This document shows, one piece after another, positions 1 through 9,623 of a DNA stretch of 38,353 bases. The notes beneath the pieces are model-generated. The model saw nothing but the letters and a program-made list of their open reading frames with translations, did not search any database and was not told the DNA's origin. The position numbers were made by a program, and so were the translations under genes. This stretch comes from Vicinamibacterales bacterium (GTDB lineage Bacteria > Acidobacteriota > Vicinamibacteria > Vicinamibacterales > Fen-181): the NCBI GenBank assembly GCA_036504215.1, contig DASXVO010000047.1, positions 1-38,353 on the forward strand, given 5' to 3'. Positions within the stretch are counted from its first letter, which is position 1, and every line of letters starts with the position of its first letter.

Positions 1-1130
<1,130 letters not shown>

Positions 1131-1135
1131 GCCGG

Positions 1136-2005
1136 CTAGAGCGCCTGCGCGCCCGACACCACCTCGATGATCTCTCGCGTGATCGCCGCCTGGCGCTGTT
1201 TGTTCATGGTCAGCGTCAGACTGTCGATGACATCGCCCGCGTTCTTCGTCGCGTTGTCCATCGCCACCATCTGCGCGGCATTGCCGGCGGCGGCCGATTC
1301 GAGCAGCGCCCGGTACGTCTGCACCTCGACGACGCGCGGCAGCAGCCCGTCGAAAATCTGCTGCGCCGACGGTTCGTACAGGTAGTCAACCGTGGCGCTC
1401 GAGTCCGTGGGTTCGAACACCGCCTTCGTGATCGGCAGCATCTGGTCGATGACGATGCGCTGCTGGAGCACGGACTTGAACTCGTTGTAGGCGAGGAACA
1501 CCCGGTGCACCTCGCCGTTGGTGAACATCCGGATCGCCTCTTTCGCAATGGCCTGCGCGTGGCCGTATTCCGGCTTGCGCGTGAAGTTCACCAGTTCGAA
1601 CTGAATCGGGTAGCCGCGGCGGCGGAAGAAGTCGCGCCCCCTGCGGCCGATGCAGCCGAGCGTCACCTTCTTTTCCGGGTGATCGAGGATGAAGTTGGCG
1701 GACGCGCGGATGATGTTCGCGTTGAAGCTGCCGGACATCCCCTTGTCGCCGGTGAGGACGATCAGCAACGTGGGCTCGTCCGGCCCGGCCTCCGGCTGCG
1801 CGAGCAGCGGGTGCAGGGACGGGTCCACGCGCGCGGCGACGCTGTTGAGCACGCGCGTGGCCAGCAGCGCGAACGGACGCGCGTTCAGGATCCGCTCCTG
1901 GGATCGACGCAGGTTCGACGTGGCCACCATCTTCATGGCCTTCGTGATCTGCTGCGTCGACTTGACCGCCCGGATCCGCCGACGAATATCAATCAGTGAC
2001 GGCAT
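1136..2005 (-). CDS. atpG: F1 ATP synthase gamma subunit
   Basis: Central rotor stalk subunit that couples proton flow through Fo to catalysis in F1. The 289-residue product begins MPSLIDIRRRIRAVKSTQQI and continues TKAMKMVATSNLRR, the conserved N-terminal helix of the family. It ends in the matching C-terminal helix with SLTLTMNKQRQAAITREIIE followed by VVSGAQAL. Length is normal (family about 285-300). The ATG at 2005 is the conserved start; a longer open frame upstream only reads through atpA. It lies 11 bases downstream of the atpA stop, so it is cotranscribed. Confidence 0.97.
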   Translation of the reverse strand: MPSLIDIRRRIRAVKSTQQITKAMKMVATSNLRRSQERILNARPFALLATRVLNSVAARVDPSLHPLLAQPEAGPDEPTLLIVLTGDKGMSGSFNANIIRASANFILDHPEKKVTLGCIGRRGRDFFRRRGYPIQFELVNFTRKPEYGHAQAIAKEAIRMFTNGEVHRVFLAYNEFKSVLQQRIVIDQMLPITKAVFEPTDSSATVDYLYEPSAQQIFDGLLPRVVEVQTYRALLESAAAGNAAQMVAMDNATKNAGDVIDSLTLTMNKQRQAAITREIIEVVSGAQAL

Positions 2006-2016
2006 GTTCTGATGTG

Positions 2017-3540
2017 CTAGGCAGCCTTCCGGGCGGCGAGAAACTGCTCGCCGAACTCCTTCAGCGCCGCGTCGATGTCCGCCTTCAGTTCGTCGCTCAA
2101 CACCTTCTTCTCGCGCAGCGTCGTCAGGATGCCCGGGCGCCGCGTGTCGATGAAGCGGTAGAGTTCCTTCTCGTACGCGTCGGCCTCGGTCACTTCGAAC
2201 TTGTCGAGGAACCCGTTCGTCGCCGCGTAGACGATCAGCACCTGCTTCTCGACCGCCAGCGGCTCGTACTGCGGCTGCTTCAGGATTTCCATCAGCCGGC
2301 GGCCGCGGTTGAGCTGATCCTGCGTCGCCTTGTCGAGGTCGCTCGCGAACTGCGCGAACGCCGCGAGGTCGCGGTACTGCGCGAGGTCGAGGCGCAGGCG
2401 GCCGGCCACCTGGCGCATCGCCTTCACCTGCGCGGACCCGCCGACGCGCGAGACCGACAGGCCGACGTTGACCGCCGGACGCTGGCCCTGGTTGAAGAGG
2501 TCGCTCTCCAGGAAGATCTGGCCGTCGGTGATCGAGATGACGTTCGTCGGGATGTACGCCGACAGGTCGCCTGCCTGCGTCTCGATGATCGGGAGCGCGG
2601 TCAGCGAGCCGCCGCCGAGTTCCTTGTTCATCTTCGCCGCGCGCTCGAGCAGGCGCGAGTGCAGGTAGAAGACGTCGCCCGGGTACGCCTCGCGGCCTGG
2701 CGGGCGGCGCAGCAGGAGCGAAATTTCGCGGTAGGCCTGCGCGTGCTTCGACAGGTCGTCGTAGACGCACACCGCGTGGCGGCCGCTGTCACGGAAGTAC
2801 TCGCCCATCGCACAGGCCGAGTAGGGCGCGATGTAGAGCATCGGCGCCGGATCGGCGGCCGTGGCGGCCACGACAATCGTGAACTCCATGGCGCCTGCCT
2901 CTTCCAGCGTCTTGACGACGTGGGCGACCGTGGAGGTCTTCTGCCCGATCGCGTTGTAGATGCAGACGACGTCCTGGCCCTTCTGGTTGATGATCGTGTC
3001 GATGGCAATCGCCGTCTTGCCGGTCTGGCGGTCGCCGATGATGAGTTCGCGCTGGCCGCGGCCGATCGGGATCATCGTGTCGATGGCCTTGAGGCCGGTC
3101 TGCACCGGTTCGCGCACCCCCTGCCGATCGACGACGCCCGGCGCAATGCGTTCGATGGGCGAGACCTTCTTGGTCGCGATCGGCCCCTTGCCGTCAATCG
3201 GCTGACCAAGGGCGTTGACGACGCGGCCGAGCATCTCCTCGCCGACCGGCACCGAGATGATGCGCCCGGTGCGCTTCACCGGGTCGCCTTCCTTGATCTG
3301 GCGGTACTCGCCCAGCAGCACGGTGCCGACGCTCTCCTCTTCGAGGTTCAGCGCGATCCCGAACACGCCGTGCGGGAACTCGATCATCTCGCCGGACATC
3401 GTCCGCTCGATGCCGTGCACGCGCGCGATGCCGTCACCGATCGACACGACCGTCCCGACCTCGGCCACGTCCACGTCCACGGCGTAGCTGCCGATCTGGT
3501 CGCGGATGATCTTGGAGATTTCTTCGGCTTTGATTTCCAT
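2017..3540 (-). CDS. atpA: F1 ATP synthase alpha subunit
   Basis: Regulatory nucleotide-binding subunit of the F1 hexamer. It is 507 residues, the normal length, starting [20 protein letters not shown]. The P-loop GDRQTGKT lies near residues 168-175. The later [17 protein letters not shown] segment carries the alpha-subunit signature with its conserved arginine. The C-terminal helical domain ends [13 protein letters not shown]. The gene sits between atpH (29 bases upstream) and atpG (11 bases downstream) in the same orientation. No anomaly was seen. Confidence 0.98.
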   Translation of the reverse strand: MEIKAEEISKIIRDQIGSYAVDVDVAEVGTVVSIGDGIARVHGIERTMSGEMIEFPHGVFGIALNLEEESVGTVLLGEYRQIKEGDPVKRTGRIISVPVGEEMLGRVVNALGQPIDGKGPIATKKVSPIERIAPGVVDRQGVREPVQTGLKAIDTMIPIGRGQRELIIGDRQTGKTAIAIDTIINQKGQDVVCIYNAIGQKTSTVAHVVKTLEEAGAMEFTIVVAATAADPAPMLYIAPYSACAMGEYFRDSGRHAVCVYDDLSKHAQAYREISLLLRRPPGREAYPGDVFYLHSRLLERAAKMNKELGGGSLTALPIIETQAGDLSAYIPTNVISITDGQIFLESDLFNQGQRPAVNVGLSVSRVGGSAQVKAMRQVAGRLRLDLAQYRDLAAFAQFASDLDKATQDQLNRGRRLMEILKQPQYEPLAVEKQVLIVYAATNGFLDKFEVTEADAYEKELYRFIDTRRPGILTTLREKKVLSDELKADIDAALKEFGEQFLAARKAA

Positions 3541-3569
3541 AAGGATCGAGGCTCTGAACTCCGAATCAA

Positions 3570-4115
3570 CTACGCCGACTGGGTCAGCGTGTCCTTCATC
3601 TTCTCCAACTGGCGCTGCACGCTGCCGTCGTAGACGACGCTGCCGATGCGCGTGACGACGCCGCCAATGATGGCGCGGTCAACCTTCGTGGTGACGATGA
3701 CGTCCCGGCCGGTCTTCTCGGCGATGGCCTGCTGCAGCGCCTGAACGCGGTCGGCGGGCAGGGGCACCGCGGAGGTGATCTCCGCCTGGACGACGTTCAG
3801 GAAGTCCAACAGGCGGCGGCGATACTCGTCGAGCATGTCGGACAGCAGCACGAGACGATCGCGATTCGCGAGCATGACGATCAGCTTGCGGACCACCGGG
3901 CTGACGGTGAGGTGGTCGAGCAGATCGGTCACGAGCGCCGCCTTGCGCTGCGCCGGAATCGCCGGGTTGACGACCGCGCGCCTCAGTTGGTCGTTCGACT
4001 CGACGATGGCGACAAACGACGCGAGTTCGGCCTCGACCGCCTTGGGGTCGGCTTCCACCCGGCTCACGTCGAGCAACGCCCGCGCATACCGCGCGGCGGA
4101 ACTGCGATTGGTCAT
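3570..4115 (-). CDS. atpH: F1 ATP synthase delta subunit (OSCP)
   Basis: Stator subunit that links the b/b' stalk to the top of F1. The product is 181 residues and begins [20 protein letters not shown], typical of the family; the C-terminal part contains [20 protein letters not shown], the conserved delta/OSCP end. The ATG at 4115 is supported by this N-terminus. An AGGAG lies directly against the ATG, closer than an ideal Shine-Dalgarno spacing. The 34-base gap to atpF is mostly a three-unit heptamer array. Confidence 0.95.
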   Translation of the reverse strand: MTNRSSAARYARALLDVSRVEADPKAVEAELASFVAIVESNDQLRRAVVNPAIPAQRKAALVTDLLDHLTVSPVVRKLIVMLANRDRLVLLSDMLDEYRRRLLDFLNVVQAEITSAVPLPADRVQALQQAIAEKTGRDVIVTTKVDRAIIGGVVTRIGSVVYDGSVQRQLEKMKDTLTQSA

Positions 4116-4121
4116 CTCCTA

Positions 4122-4142
4122 GGCTCTCGGCTCTCGGCTCTG
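4122..4142. repeat. Heptamer array, three units of GGCTCTC
   Basis: Three head-to-tail 7-base units, GGCTCTC, GGCTCTC and GGCTCTG, occupy most of the 34-base gap between the atpF stop and the atpH start. It is the smallest member of the window-wide set of intergenic short-period arrays. Confidence 0.75.
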
Positions 4143-4149
4143 GGGCCTG

Positions 4150-4920
4150 CTAGTGTCTCACCTGCGTCACATACCGGTCGATCAGCCGGGTCTGGTCCTC
4201 ATCGGTGATCGTGCGCCTCACGCGCTCGGTGGCGACCGACACCGCGAGTTCGCCGACGCGTTTCTTCAGGTCGCGCTCGGCGATCCGCAGTTGCGTGTCA
4301 ATCTCGCGGCGTGTCTGATCGAGCATCCGCTGGCGCTCGAGGGCCGCCAGTTCGCGGATGCGGACCTCTTCGGCCTTGATGTCGCCGAGGCCGCGTCGTT
4401 TCAGCGCGTCGAGTTCGGCCGGCAGCGCCTTCAGTCTGGCGTCAATCTGCTCGAGTGCCGCGGCGGCTTCGGCCCGCATGTCGGCAGCCTTCTTCAGATC
4501 ACTCCTGATCGTCACGCCCCGGTTCTGCAGATACGTGGCGAAGGGCGATCTGAGCAGATAGATCAGCACGCCGGCGAGAACCGCAAAGTTGAAGAGACGT
4601 GCGATCGGTGCCCAGATCGATTCGGACGTTTCCTCTCCGTGCTCCTTCGCCCCGCGTCCGCCGGCGTGTTCGGCTGAACCGGCGGCCTCTGTGGTCTTGT
4701 GCGGCTCGCCGGCTTGCGCGCCGCGCCCGGCCGGCGGCCCGGCCGTCTCGGGTGCGGGCTGCGCGTGCTCGGCTGCGGGCGCCTGCACAGGAGCCTGCGG
4801 CGCGGCGATCGCGGGCCGGATCGCGACCAACGTCACGAAGAGGCAGACAATCGCCAGCGCGGCGGCCCGATGTGGTGCTCGCGGGGCGGATGAACTTGTG
4901 TGGGTCGGAACGGTGGTCAA
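4150..4920 (-). CDS. atpF: Fo ATP synthase b subunit with signal-like N-terminus and long Ala/Pro-rich linker
   Basis: Peripheral stalk subunit anchored in the membrane. I start it at TTG 4920, five bases after the end of the upstream b' gene, because the frame from there gives a hydrophobic segment (about residues 19-39) in a signal-peptide position; a longer frame upstream only overlaps the b' gene. This gives 256 residues. Residues 40-100 are Ala, Pro, Gly and Glu rich and look disordered. The typical b-subunit membrane helix (IARLFNFAVLAGVLIYLL) lies at about 106-123, followed by a long charged coiled coil to the C-terminus. Classical b subunits are about 160 residues and lack the first 100. 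The operon position between b' and delta fits. The exact start is uncertain. Confidence 0.85.
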   Translation of the reverse strand: MTTVPTHTSSSAPRAPHRAAALAIVCLFVTLVAIRPAIAAPQAPVQAPAAEHAQPAPETAGPPAGRGAQAGEPHKTTEAAGSAEHAGGRGAKEHGEETSESIWAPIARLFNFAVLAGVLIYLLRSPFATYLQNRGVTIRSDLKKAADMRAEAAAALEQIDARLKALPAELDALKRRGLGDIKAEEVRIRELAALERQRMLDQTRREIDTQLRIAERDLKKRVGELAVSVATERVRRTITDEDQTRLIDRYVTQVRH

Positions 4921-4924
4921 GGGT

Positions 4925-5350
4925 TTACGACGCCTTTCGATCGAGCACGCGTTCCACGATGGCCTCGCCAAGCGCATCGGCCTCCTTTTCGAGCTGCGCG
5001 GAGGCCGCCAGCTTCTGGGCCTGCAGTCGCGCGCTGGCGTCGGCCACACTCGCCTCAACTTCCTGGCGAGTCTGCGCCATGATGGCGGCGCGCTGATCGT
5101 TGGCCAGACGACGGTTCTCGTCCATTTCCCGGTACACGTCGGCCTGCGCGGCCTTGGTGCGCCGCTCGAACTCGGCGGTCGCTTCGCGTGCGCGCGTCGC
5201 GGATTCCTGCGCCAGTTCCTGCGCCGTACGGATGGCTGCCTCGCGCTCGCGCATGACGCGACCGATCGGGCGGAACAGGCCGCGGTCGAGAACGACCGCG
5301 ATCAGCAGGACGAAAACGATGACCCAGATGACAGCAAGGCCCGGGAGCAC
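4925..5350 (-). CDS. atpF': Fo ATP synthase b' subunit (second b-type stalk subunit)
   Basis: A second b-type subunit, forming a heterodimeric stator with the product of the next gene. From GTG 5350 it is 141 residues: VLPGLAVIWVIVFVLLIAVV is the membrane helix at the extreme N-terminus, followed by LDRGLFRPIGRVMRERE and a long Ala/Glu/Arg-rich coiled coil. GTG 5350 is chosen because GGGAGG sits 9 bases upstream and the hydrophobic helix then starts at residue 1; a frame open to 5404 would add a Cys/Arg-rich stretch unlike the family. First gene of the visible operon. No a or c subunit gene precedes it, so the Fo genes are split. Confidence 0.85.
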   Translation of the reverse strand: MLPGLAVIWVIVFVLLIAVVLDRGLFRPIGRVMREREAAIRTAQELAQESATRAREATAEFERRTKAAQADVYREMDENRRLANDQRAAIMAQTRQEVEASVADASARLQAQKLAASAQLEKEADALGEAIVERVLDRKAS

Positions 5351-5451
5351 CTGAGCGCACCTCCCACCCGCGCGCGCGATGATGCGACACGGCACGCAGG
5401 GCACAGATCAGAAACGCGGGGACGCGAGGGCAAACGACACGAAAACATCAA

Positions 5452-5457
5452 TTTATA
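5452..5457 (-). promoter_or_regulatory. Candidate -10 element for the atp operon
   Basis: The minus strand reads TATAAA here, about 100 bases upstream of the b' start, in the only AT-rich patch between selD and the atp genes. No convincing -35 hexamer is visible, and the adjacent bases belong to a repeat array. Confidence 0.3.
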
Positions 5458-5466
5458 CCATGAGAT

Positions 5467-5529
5467 AGGTGCTGGGTGCTATCTGCTATGTGCTGAATGC
5501 CCGCGAAGGTGCTGGGTGCTATCTGCCAG
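5467..5529. repeat. GTGCTGG-type heptamer array with an exact 20-base direct repeat
   Basis: AGGTGCTGGGTGCTATCTGC occurs at 5467-5486 and again, exactly, at 5507-5526, 40 bases apart. Each copy is made of 7-base units (GTGCTGG, GTGCTAT, CTGCTAT, GTGCTGA). The second copy contains the selD stop codon (5519-5521), so the array reaches into the end of the gene. Related units occur at 16531-16558 (reverse orientation) and 35200-35254. Confidence 0.8.
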
Positions 5530-6580
5530 GTCCGTCGGTGCACGATGTCAGCACGATTGCCGATCCGGCCGATGGGGCGACCGTTCCGATCTGCACGGCT
5601 GGGACGCCCGCGCGCGCGAAGGCGGCAGCGGCCAGGCTGGCCTGCCTCGGGTCAACGGCGGCCAGCAGGCCGCCCGAGGTCTGCGGATCGAAGAGGAGCG
5701 CCCACAGCGCAGCGTCCATGTCCCCGCCGCCGGCGACTCCTTCGGCAAAATGCTGCTCGTTGGTCTTCATCCCGCCCGAGCGATTGTCCGCGAGGTCACG
5801 CGCGCCTGGAAGCAGCGGGATTGAAGAAGCTTCGAGGCGCAACGTCACACTGCTGGCGACGGCCATTTCGCTGGCGTGGCCGGCCAGGCCGAACCCGGTA
5901 ATATCAGTACACGCGTGGACGCTTCCCTTCGGCAGGGTGAGCAGCGCGTCGGCTGCGGCCCTGTTCAATTGCACCATCGTCGCGATCGCCGCGTCCATCG
6001 AGAGCTTGGGCGCGCGATCGAACTTGATGGCCGTCGCGATGACTCCCGTCCCGATCGGCTTGGTCAGGAAGAGCGTGTCGCCCGCGCGCGCACCGGCGTT
6101 CGCCCAGACGGCGTCTGGCGCGACCACGCCGGTGATGGCGTAGCCGAATTTCACCTCGCGGTCCTGCACGGTATGGCCACCGAGGAGGGCGACACCGGCT
6201 TCTTGCAGCTTGCGGAACCCGCCGAGAAAGACGTCGCGGATGATTGACGCGTCGAAATCCGCCTTCGGGAAGCCGGCGATGGCCAGGGCGGTGAGGGGCC
6301 GGCCGCCCATCGCGTAGACGTCGCTCAGTGCGTTGGCGGCGGCGATGGCGCCGAAGGTGGCCGGGTCGTCGACGACGGGTGTGAAGAAGTCCACGGTCTG
6401 GACGAGCGCCGTGGCGTCATCCCACCGGTACACACCGGCATCGTCCGCGGTCCTGAAGTCCACCAGGACACGGTCATCGGGCTGAAGAGGAATGTCGCCC
6501 AGAACCTGGGCGAGCTCGCCTGCGGCGAGTTTGCTCGCTCAACCCGAACAGGAAACCATTTCGGTCAGACGTTTGGCCAT
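5519..6580 (-). CDS. selD: Selenide, water dikinase (selenophosphate synthetase), selenocysteine-containing
   Basis: Makes selenophosphate, the selenium donor for selenocysteine, from selenide and ATP. The frame open without interruption starts only at GTG 6463 (314 residues) and lacks the family N-terminus. Extending upstream restores it: ATG 6580 gives MAKRLTEMVSCSG, then in-frame TGA at 6539-6541, then ASKLAAGELAQVLGDIPLQP running into the known frame. The TGA sits where E. coli SelD has its catalytic Cys17 (GCGCK), so it is read as Sec14, with Lys17 conserved and the second Cys replaced by Ser. Later conserved parts are DDAGVY, ANALSDVYAMGG, GGHTVQDREVKFG and HACTDITGFGLAGHASEM. Total 353 residues including Sec. 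A stop lies in frame not far above ATG 6580. The 3' end overlaps a repeat array. Confidence 0.93.
6510..6541 (-). promoter_or_regulatory. Bacterial SECIS-like hairpin behind the selD UGA
   Basis: Directly after the UGA (6539-6541), the minus strand reads GCGAG, CAAA, CTCGCC, GCA, GGCGAG, CTCGC. The inner CTCGCC/GGCGAG pair makes a perfect 6-base stem with a GCA loop. GCGAG/CTCGC makes a lower 5-base stem, leaving CAAA as a one-sided bulge. The first loop base is G and lies 16 bases beyond the UGA, matching the known bacterial SECIS pattern (loop G, fixed distance from UGA) recognised by SelB. Confidence 0.8.
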
Positions 6581-6619
6581 AGATCCAGACTTGACGATGA
6601 TAATCGAGAATCAGGGACA

Positions 6620-6748
6620 GTCAGTCGCGGACCACAAGGTGACGGTCGGCCGTGCGGCGTGTCAGTCGATGTCACGAGGCGTCCGTCGGTGCTACGGGCA
6701 TCGGTCGCTGTTCGCGGATCGTCAGTCGAAGCCGATCGTTGTCGGTCG
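6620..6748. repeat. Dispersed GTCAGTCG / GTCGGTCG octamers upstream of selD
   Basis: The 361-base gap between selD and parB (6581-6941) has no supportable gene. GTCAGTCG occurs at 6620, 6661 and 6721, GTCGGTCG at 6741, and weaker variants near 6643, 6685 and 6700, giving a spacing of roughly 15-24 bases. The exact octamer is shared with the 17-base array at 1049-1130. The rest of the gap contains the twin palindromes at 6797-6830 and nothing else recognised. Confidence 0.55.
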
Positions 6749-6796
6749 GGGATCCTTCGGCCGTCCGACCGGCCCGGCTGCCCTGGGATCTATGTC

Positions 6797-6830
6797 TGAC
6801 CAACGGGTCATTCATATGACCCAATGGTCA
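6797..6830. promoter_or_regulatory. Twin operator-like palindromes TGACC-N4-GGTCA
   Basis: Two 14-base palindromes, TGACC-AACG-GGTCA (6797-6810) and TGACC-CAAT-GGTCA (6817-6830), have centres exactly 20 bases apart, about two DNA helix turns. Together they also form a longer imperfect inverted repeat. This resembles binding sites of dimeric helix-turn-helix repressors such as the TetR family. They lie 217 bases upstream of the selD start and no regulator gene is adjacent. A hairpin terminator for parB is possible but no T-run follows on either strand. Confidence 0.55.
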
Positions 6831-6941
6831 GCACGCCCATGCCGGGAGCACGTTGACCCGGAAGATTCGTCGGCGTCGCCACTGGAGGTCCTGTCCCGTG
6901 ACTGAATGGCCGTCGTCGCCTGATAGTCGATTGTCTTCGCG

Positions 6942-7793
6942 TCAGTCTTCCGTTAGCAACTCGAACAATCGCTGCAACTCATCTTCGCTCTTGAAGTCGA
7001 TCTCGATTCGGCCGCCCTTCCGCTGGCGGATGATGCGGACCTGGGCGCCGAGGCGGAGGCGGAGATCCTGTTCGGCGGCGCGAGTGTGGACGTCCGGCTT
7101 CTTTTCCTTCGGCGGCGGCGGTGGCGTCGTGAGGCGCTTGACGAGCGCCTCGGTCTCGCGCACCGACAGGCGACGCGAGACGATCTCTGCGGCTGCTTTC
7201 GAAATCGCCGGGTCGTTCTCGAGCGCCAGCAGGGCTCGCGCGTGCCCCATCGACAACTGGCCTGATGAGACCTGGTCGCGGACAGCCGGCGGGAGGCGCA
7301 ACAGGCGCAACGCGTTGGCCACCGACGACCGGTCCTTTCCCACCACGTCCGCGATTTGCTCCTGCGTCAGGTCGAACTCGTCGCTGAGCCGCCGGTAGGC
7401 GAGTGCCTCGTCGATGGCGTTCAGGTCTTCTCGTTGGATGTTCTCGATGAGCGCCATCTCGAGGAGCCGGGCGTCCTGGCCCGGCGCCACATCTTTCACG
7501 ATGACCGGCACTTTGAGCAGGCCGGCATGTTGCGCGGCGCGCCATCGCCGCTCTCCGGCGATGATCTGGTAGTTGCTTCCCACCCGGCGCACGATGATCG
7601 GCTGGATGATGCCGTTTGCCTTGATCGAGCGAGCCAGATCTTCTACGCCCGCCTGGTCGAAGTGGCCGCGGGGTTGGAACCTGTTCGGCTCGATCCGATC
7701 GACGTCGACTTCGAGTGCTCCGATCCGTGGTTCTGGCGCGTCGGGGATCAGGGCGCTGAGGCCTTTACCAAGTGCGGGTCTCTTCTCAGCCAT
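6942..7793 (-). CDS. parB: Chromosome-partitioning protein ParB
   Basis: Binds parS sites near the origin and spreads to form the segregation complex moved by ParA. 283 residues. The N-terminus MAEKRPALGKGLSALIPD is the short ParA-contacting leader. Residues about 28-120 form the ParB/Srx-type CTP-binding domain with IIQPIIVRR and AGERRWRAAQHAG. The helix-turn-helix follows with LTQEQIADVVGKDRSSVANA and GHARALLAL. The C-terminal dimerisation part ends LFELLTED. It lies 30 bases downstream of parA. Its target sites are found just upstream of parA. Confidence 0.97.
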   Translation of the reverse strand: MAEKRPALGKGLSALIPDAPEPRIGALEVDVDRIEPNRFQPRGHFDQAGVEDLARSIKANGIIQPIIVRRVGSNYQIIAGERRWRAAQHAGLLKVPVIVKDVAPGQDARLLEMALIENIQREDLNAIDEALAYRRLSDEFDLTQEQIADVVGKDRSSVANALRLLRLPPAVRDQVSSGQLSMGHARALLALENDPAISKAAAEIVSRRLSVRETEALVKRLTTPPPPPKEKKPDVHTRAAEQDLRLRLGAQVRIIRQRKGGRIEIDFKSEDELQRLFELLTED

Positions 7794-7823
7794 CGTGGTC
7801 TACGTGCTCCAAGGGGAAGTCTG

Positions 7824-8624
<801 letters not shown>

Positions 8625-8684
8625 TTTCAATTAGTTAACGGTGATCTCTTTCCGTGTGTCGCAGGCGATGCGTCTGCTCGGCGG

Positions 8685-8700
8685 TGTTTCACGTGGAACA
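8685..8700. promoter_or_regulatory. parS site 1
   Basis: The minus strand reads TGTTCCACGTGAAACA, an exact match to the broadly conserved parS consensus known from Bacillus subtilis. It lies about 60 bases upstream of the parA start and probably also touches the parAB promoter. Confidence 0.9.
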
Positions 8701-8848
8701 ACTGGCGGACACACGCAGCCGTCAAGGATACCAGATAACCGGGAAGACGAGACAGTCCGGTGCCACGAGTGCGGCACTACCCGGCGATGGGCATCATTCT
8801 CGTGACATGTTGGTGCTGGCGCCGTGGACCGCGTCTGGTACTTCCCGC

Positions 8849-8864
8849 TGTTCCACGTGGAACA
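8849..8864. promoter_or_regulatory. parS site 2
   Basis: TGTTCCACGTGGAACA, a perfect 16-base palindrome one base away from the parS consensus. It lies 164 bases from site 1 and ends 8 bases before the rsmG stop codon. Both sites are in the 248-base gap between parA and rsmG, which otherwise shows no gene. Confidence 0.88.
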
Positions 8865-8872
8865 AGTCCGCC

Positions 8873-9556
8873 TCATTGCGCCGCAGAAACGGACGGCGGT
8901 CCCGCGGGATCGAACTTCTTCAGCACAACCAATCGACTTTGCAGCGACTCGACCAGCGGGTGCGAGGCCTGCCAGAAGAGCGGAGGCGTTGGCGTGGCGG
9001 GAACCTCGGCCCCGGCCGGGCCGCGGAACAGGAGGCACTGTCCCCCGGCCTTCAGGAATGCCTGCAGCCCAGTCAGGACGCGCGGCTCAACGCGCACGGC
9101 ACGCATCGTCAGCACATCGAACGCCTCATGTAGTTCGGGTCGCGCAAGCAGCGACTCGTACCGGCTCGTCTCCACACGGAGATCAATCTTCAACTGCCGC
9201 CCGGCTTCGCGAAGGAACGCACACTTGCGCGTCTTTGCCTCGACCAGCGTGAAGTCGAGCGCTGGAAGCGCCAGTTTCATGGGAATGGCCGGGGACCCTC
9301 CGCCGGACCCGATGTCAATCAGAGAACCGTCCCGCCGCTCGACATGCCGCGCCGCCACGAGCGGCTCGACGAGCAGACGGTCGATGGCGCGGTCTCCCCC
9401 GCCTTCGAGATCGAGCGCGGTCAGGTTGATCTTCGCGTTCCATGCCTCGAGCAACCGGTAGTAACCCTCGAGCCCGACGACGAGTTCCGACGACAGGACC
9501 ACGCCGGCCCTCTTGCATCGTCGCTTCAGCCGTTCGGTGAACTCGCGGGTGGTCAT
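8873..9556 (-). CDS. rsmG: 16S rRNA (guanine527-N7)-methyltransferase RsmG (GidB)
   Basis: Methylates G527 of 16S rRNA (E. coli numbering) using S-adenosylmethionine; loss gives low-level streptomycin resistance in other bacteria. From ATG 9556 the product is 227 residues, starting MTTREFTERLKRRCKRAGVV. LLEAWNAKINLTAL is the family N-terminal signature and LIDIGSGGGSPAIPMKLALP is the SAM-binding loop, followed by VEAKTRKCAFLRE. A GTG at 9637 would add 27 residues and overlap mnmG; ATG 9556 gives the usual family N-terminus. Follows mnmG in the standard origin order. Confidence 0.93.
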   Translation of the reverse strand: MTTREFTERLKRRCKRAGVVLSSELVVGLEGYYRLLEAWNAKINLTALDLEGGGDRAIDRLLVEPLVAARHVERRDGSLIDIGSGGGSPAIPMKLALPALDFTLVEAKTRKCAFLREAGRQLKIDLRVETSRYESLLARPELHEAFDVLTMRAVRVEPRVLTGLQAFLKAGGQCLLFRGPAGAEVPATPTPPLFWQASHPLVESLQSRLVVLKKFDPAGPPSVSAAQ

Positions 9557-9623
9557 CCGGTACTGATCTCGGACGATAGGCTGGAGAACATTCGGGGAGG
9601 CGCGGATGAGAGGGAGAAAAGTG

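Noticed and set aside
5519-6463. selD starting at GTG 6463
   Set aside because: This would remove the catalytic N-terminus. Read-through of TGA at 6539 restores the family start, so the short form is a calling artefact.
6492-6905. 137-codon plus-strand frame across the selD 5' end and gap
   Set aside because: It overlaps the selD N-terminus and SECIS antisense and runs through repeats; no family resemblance.
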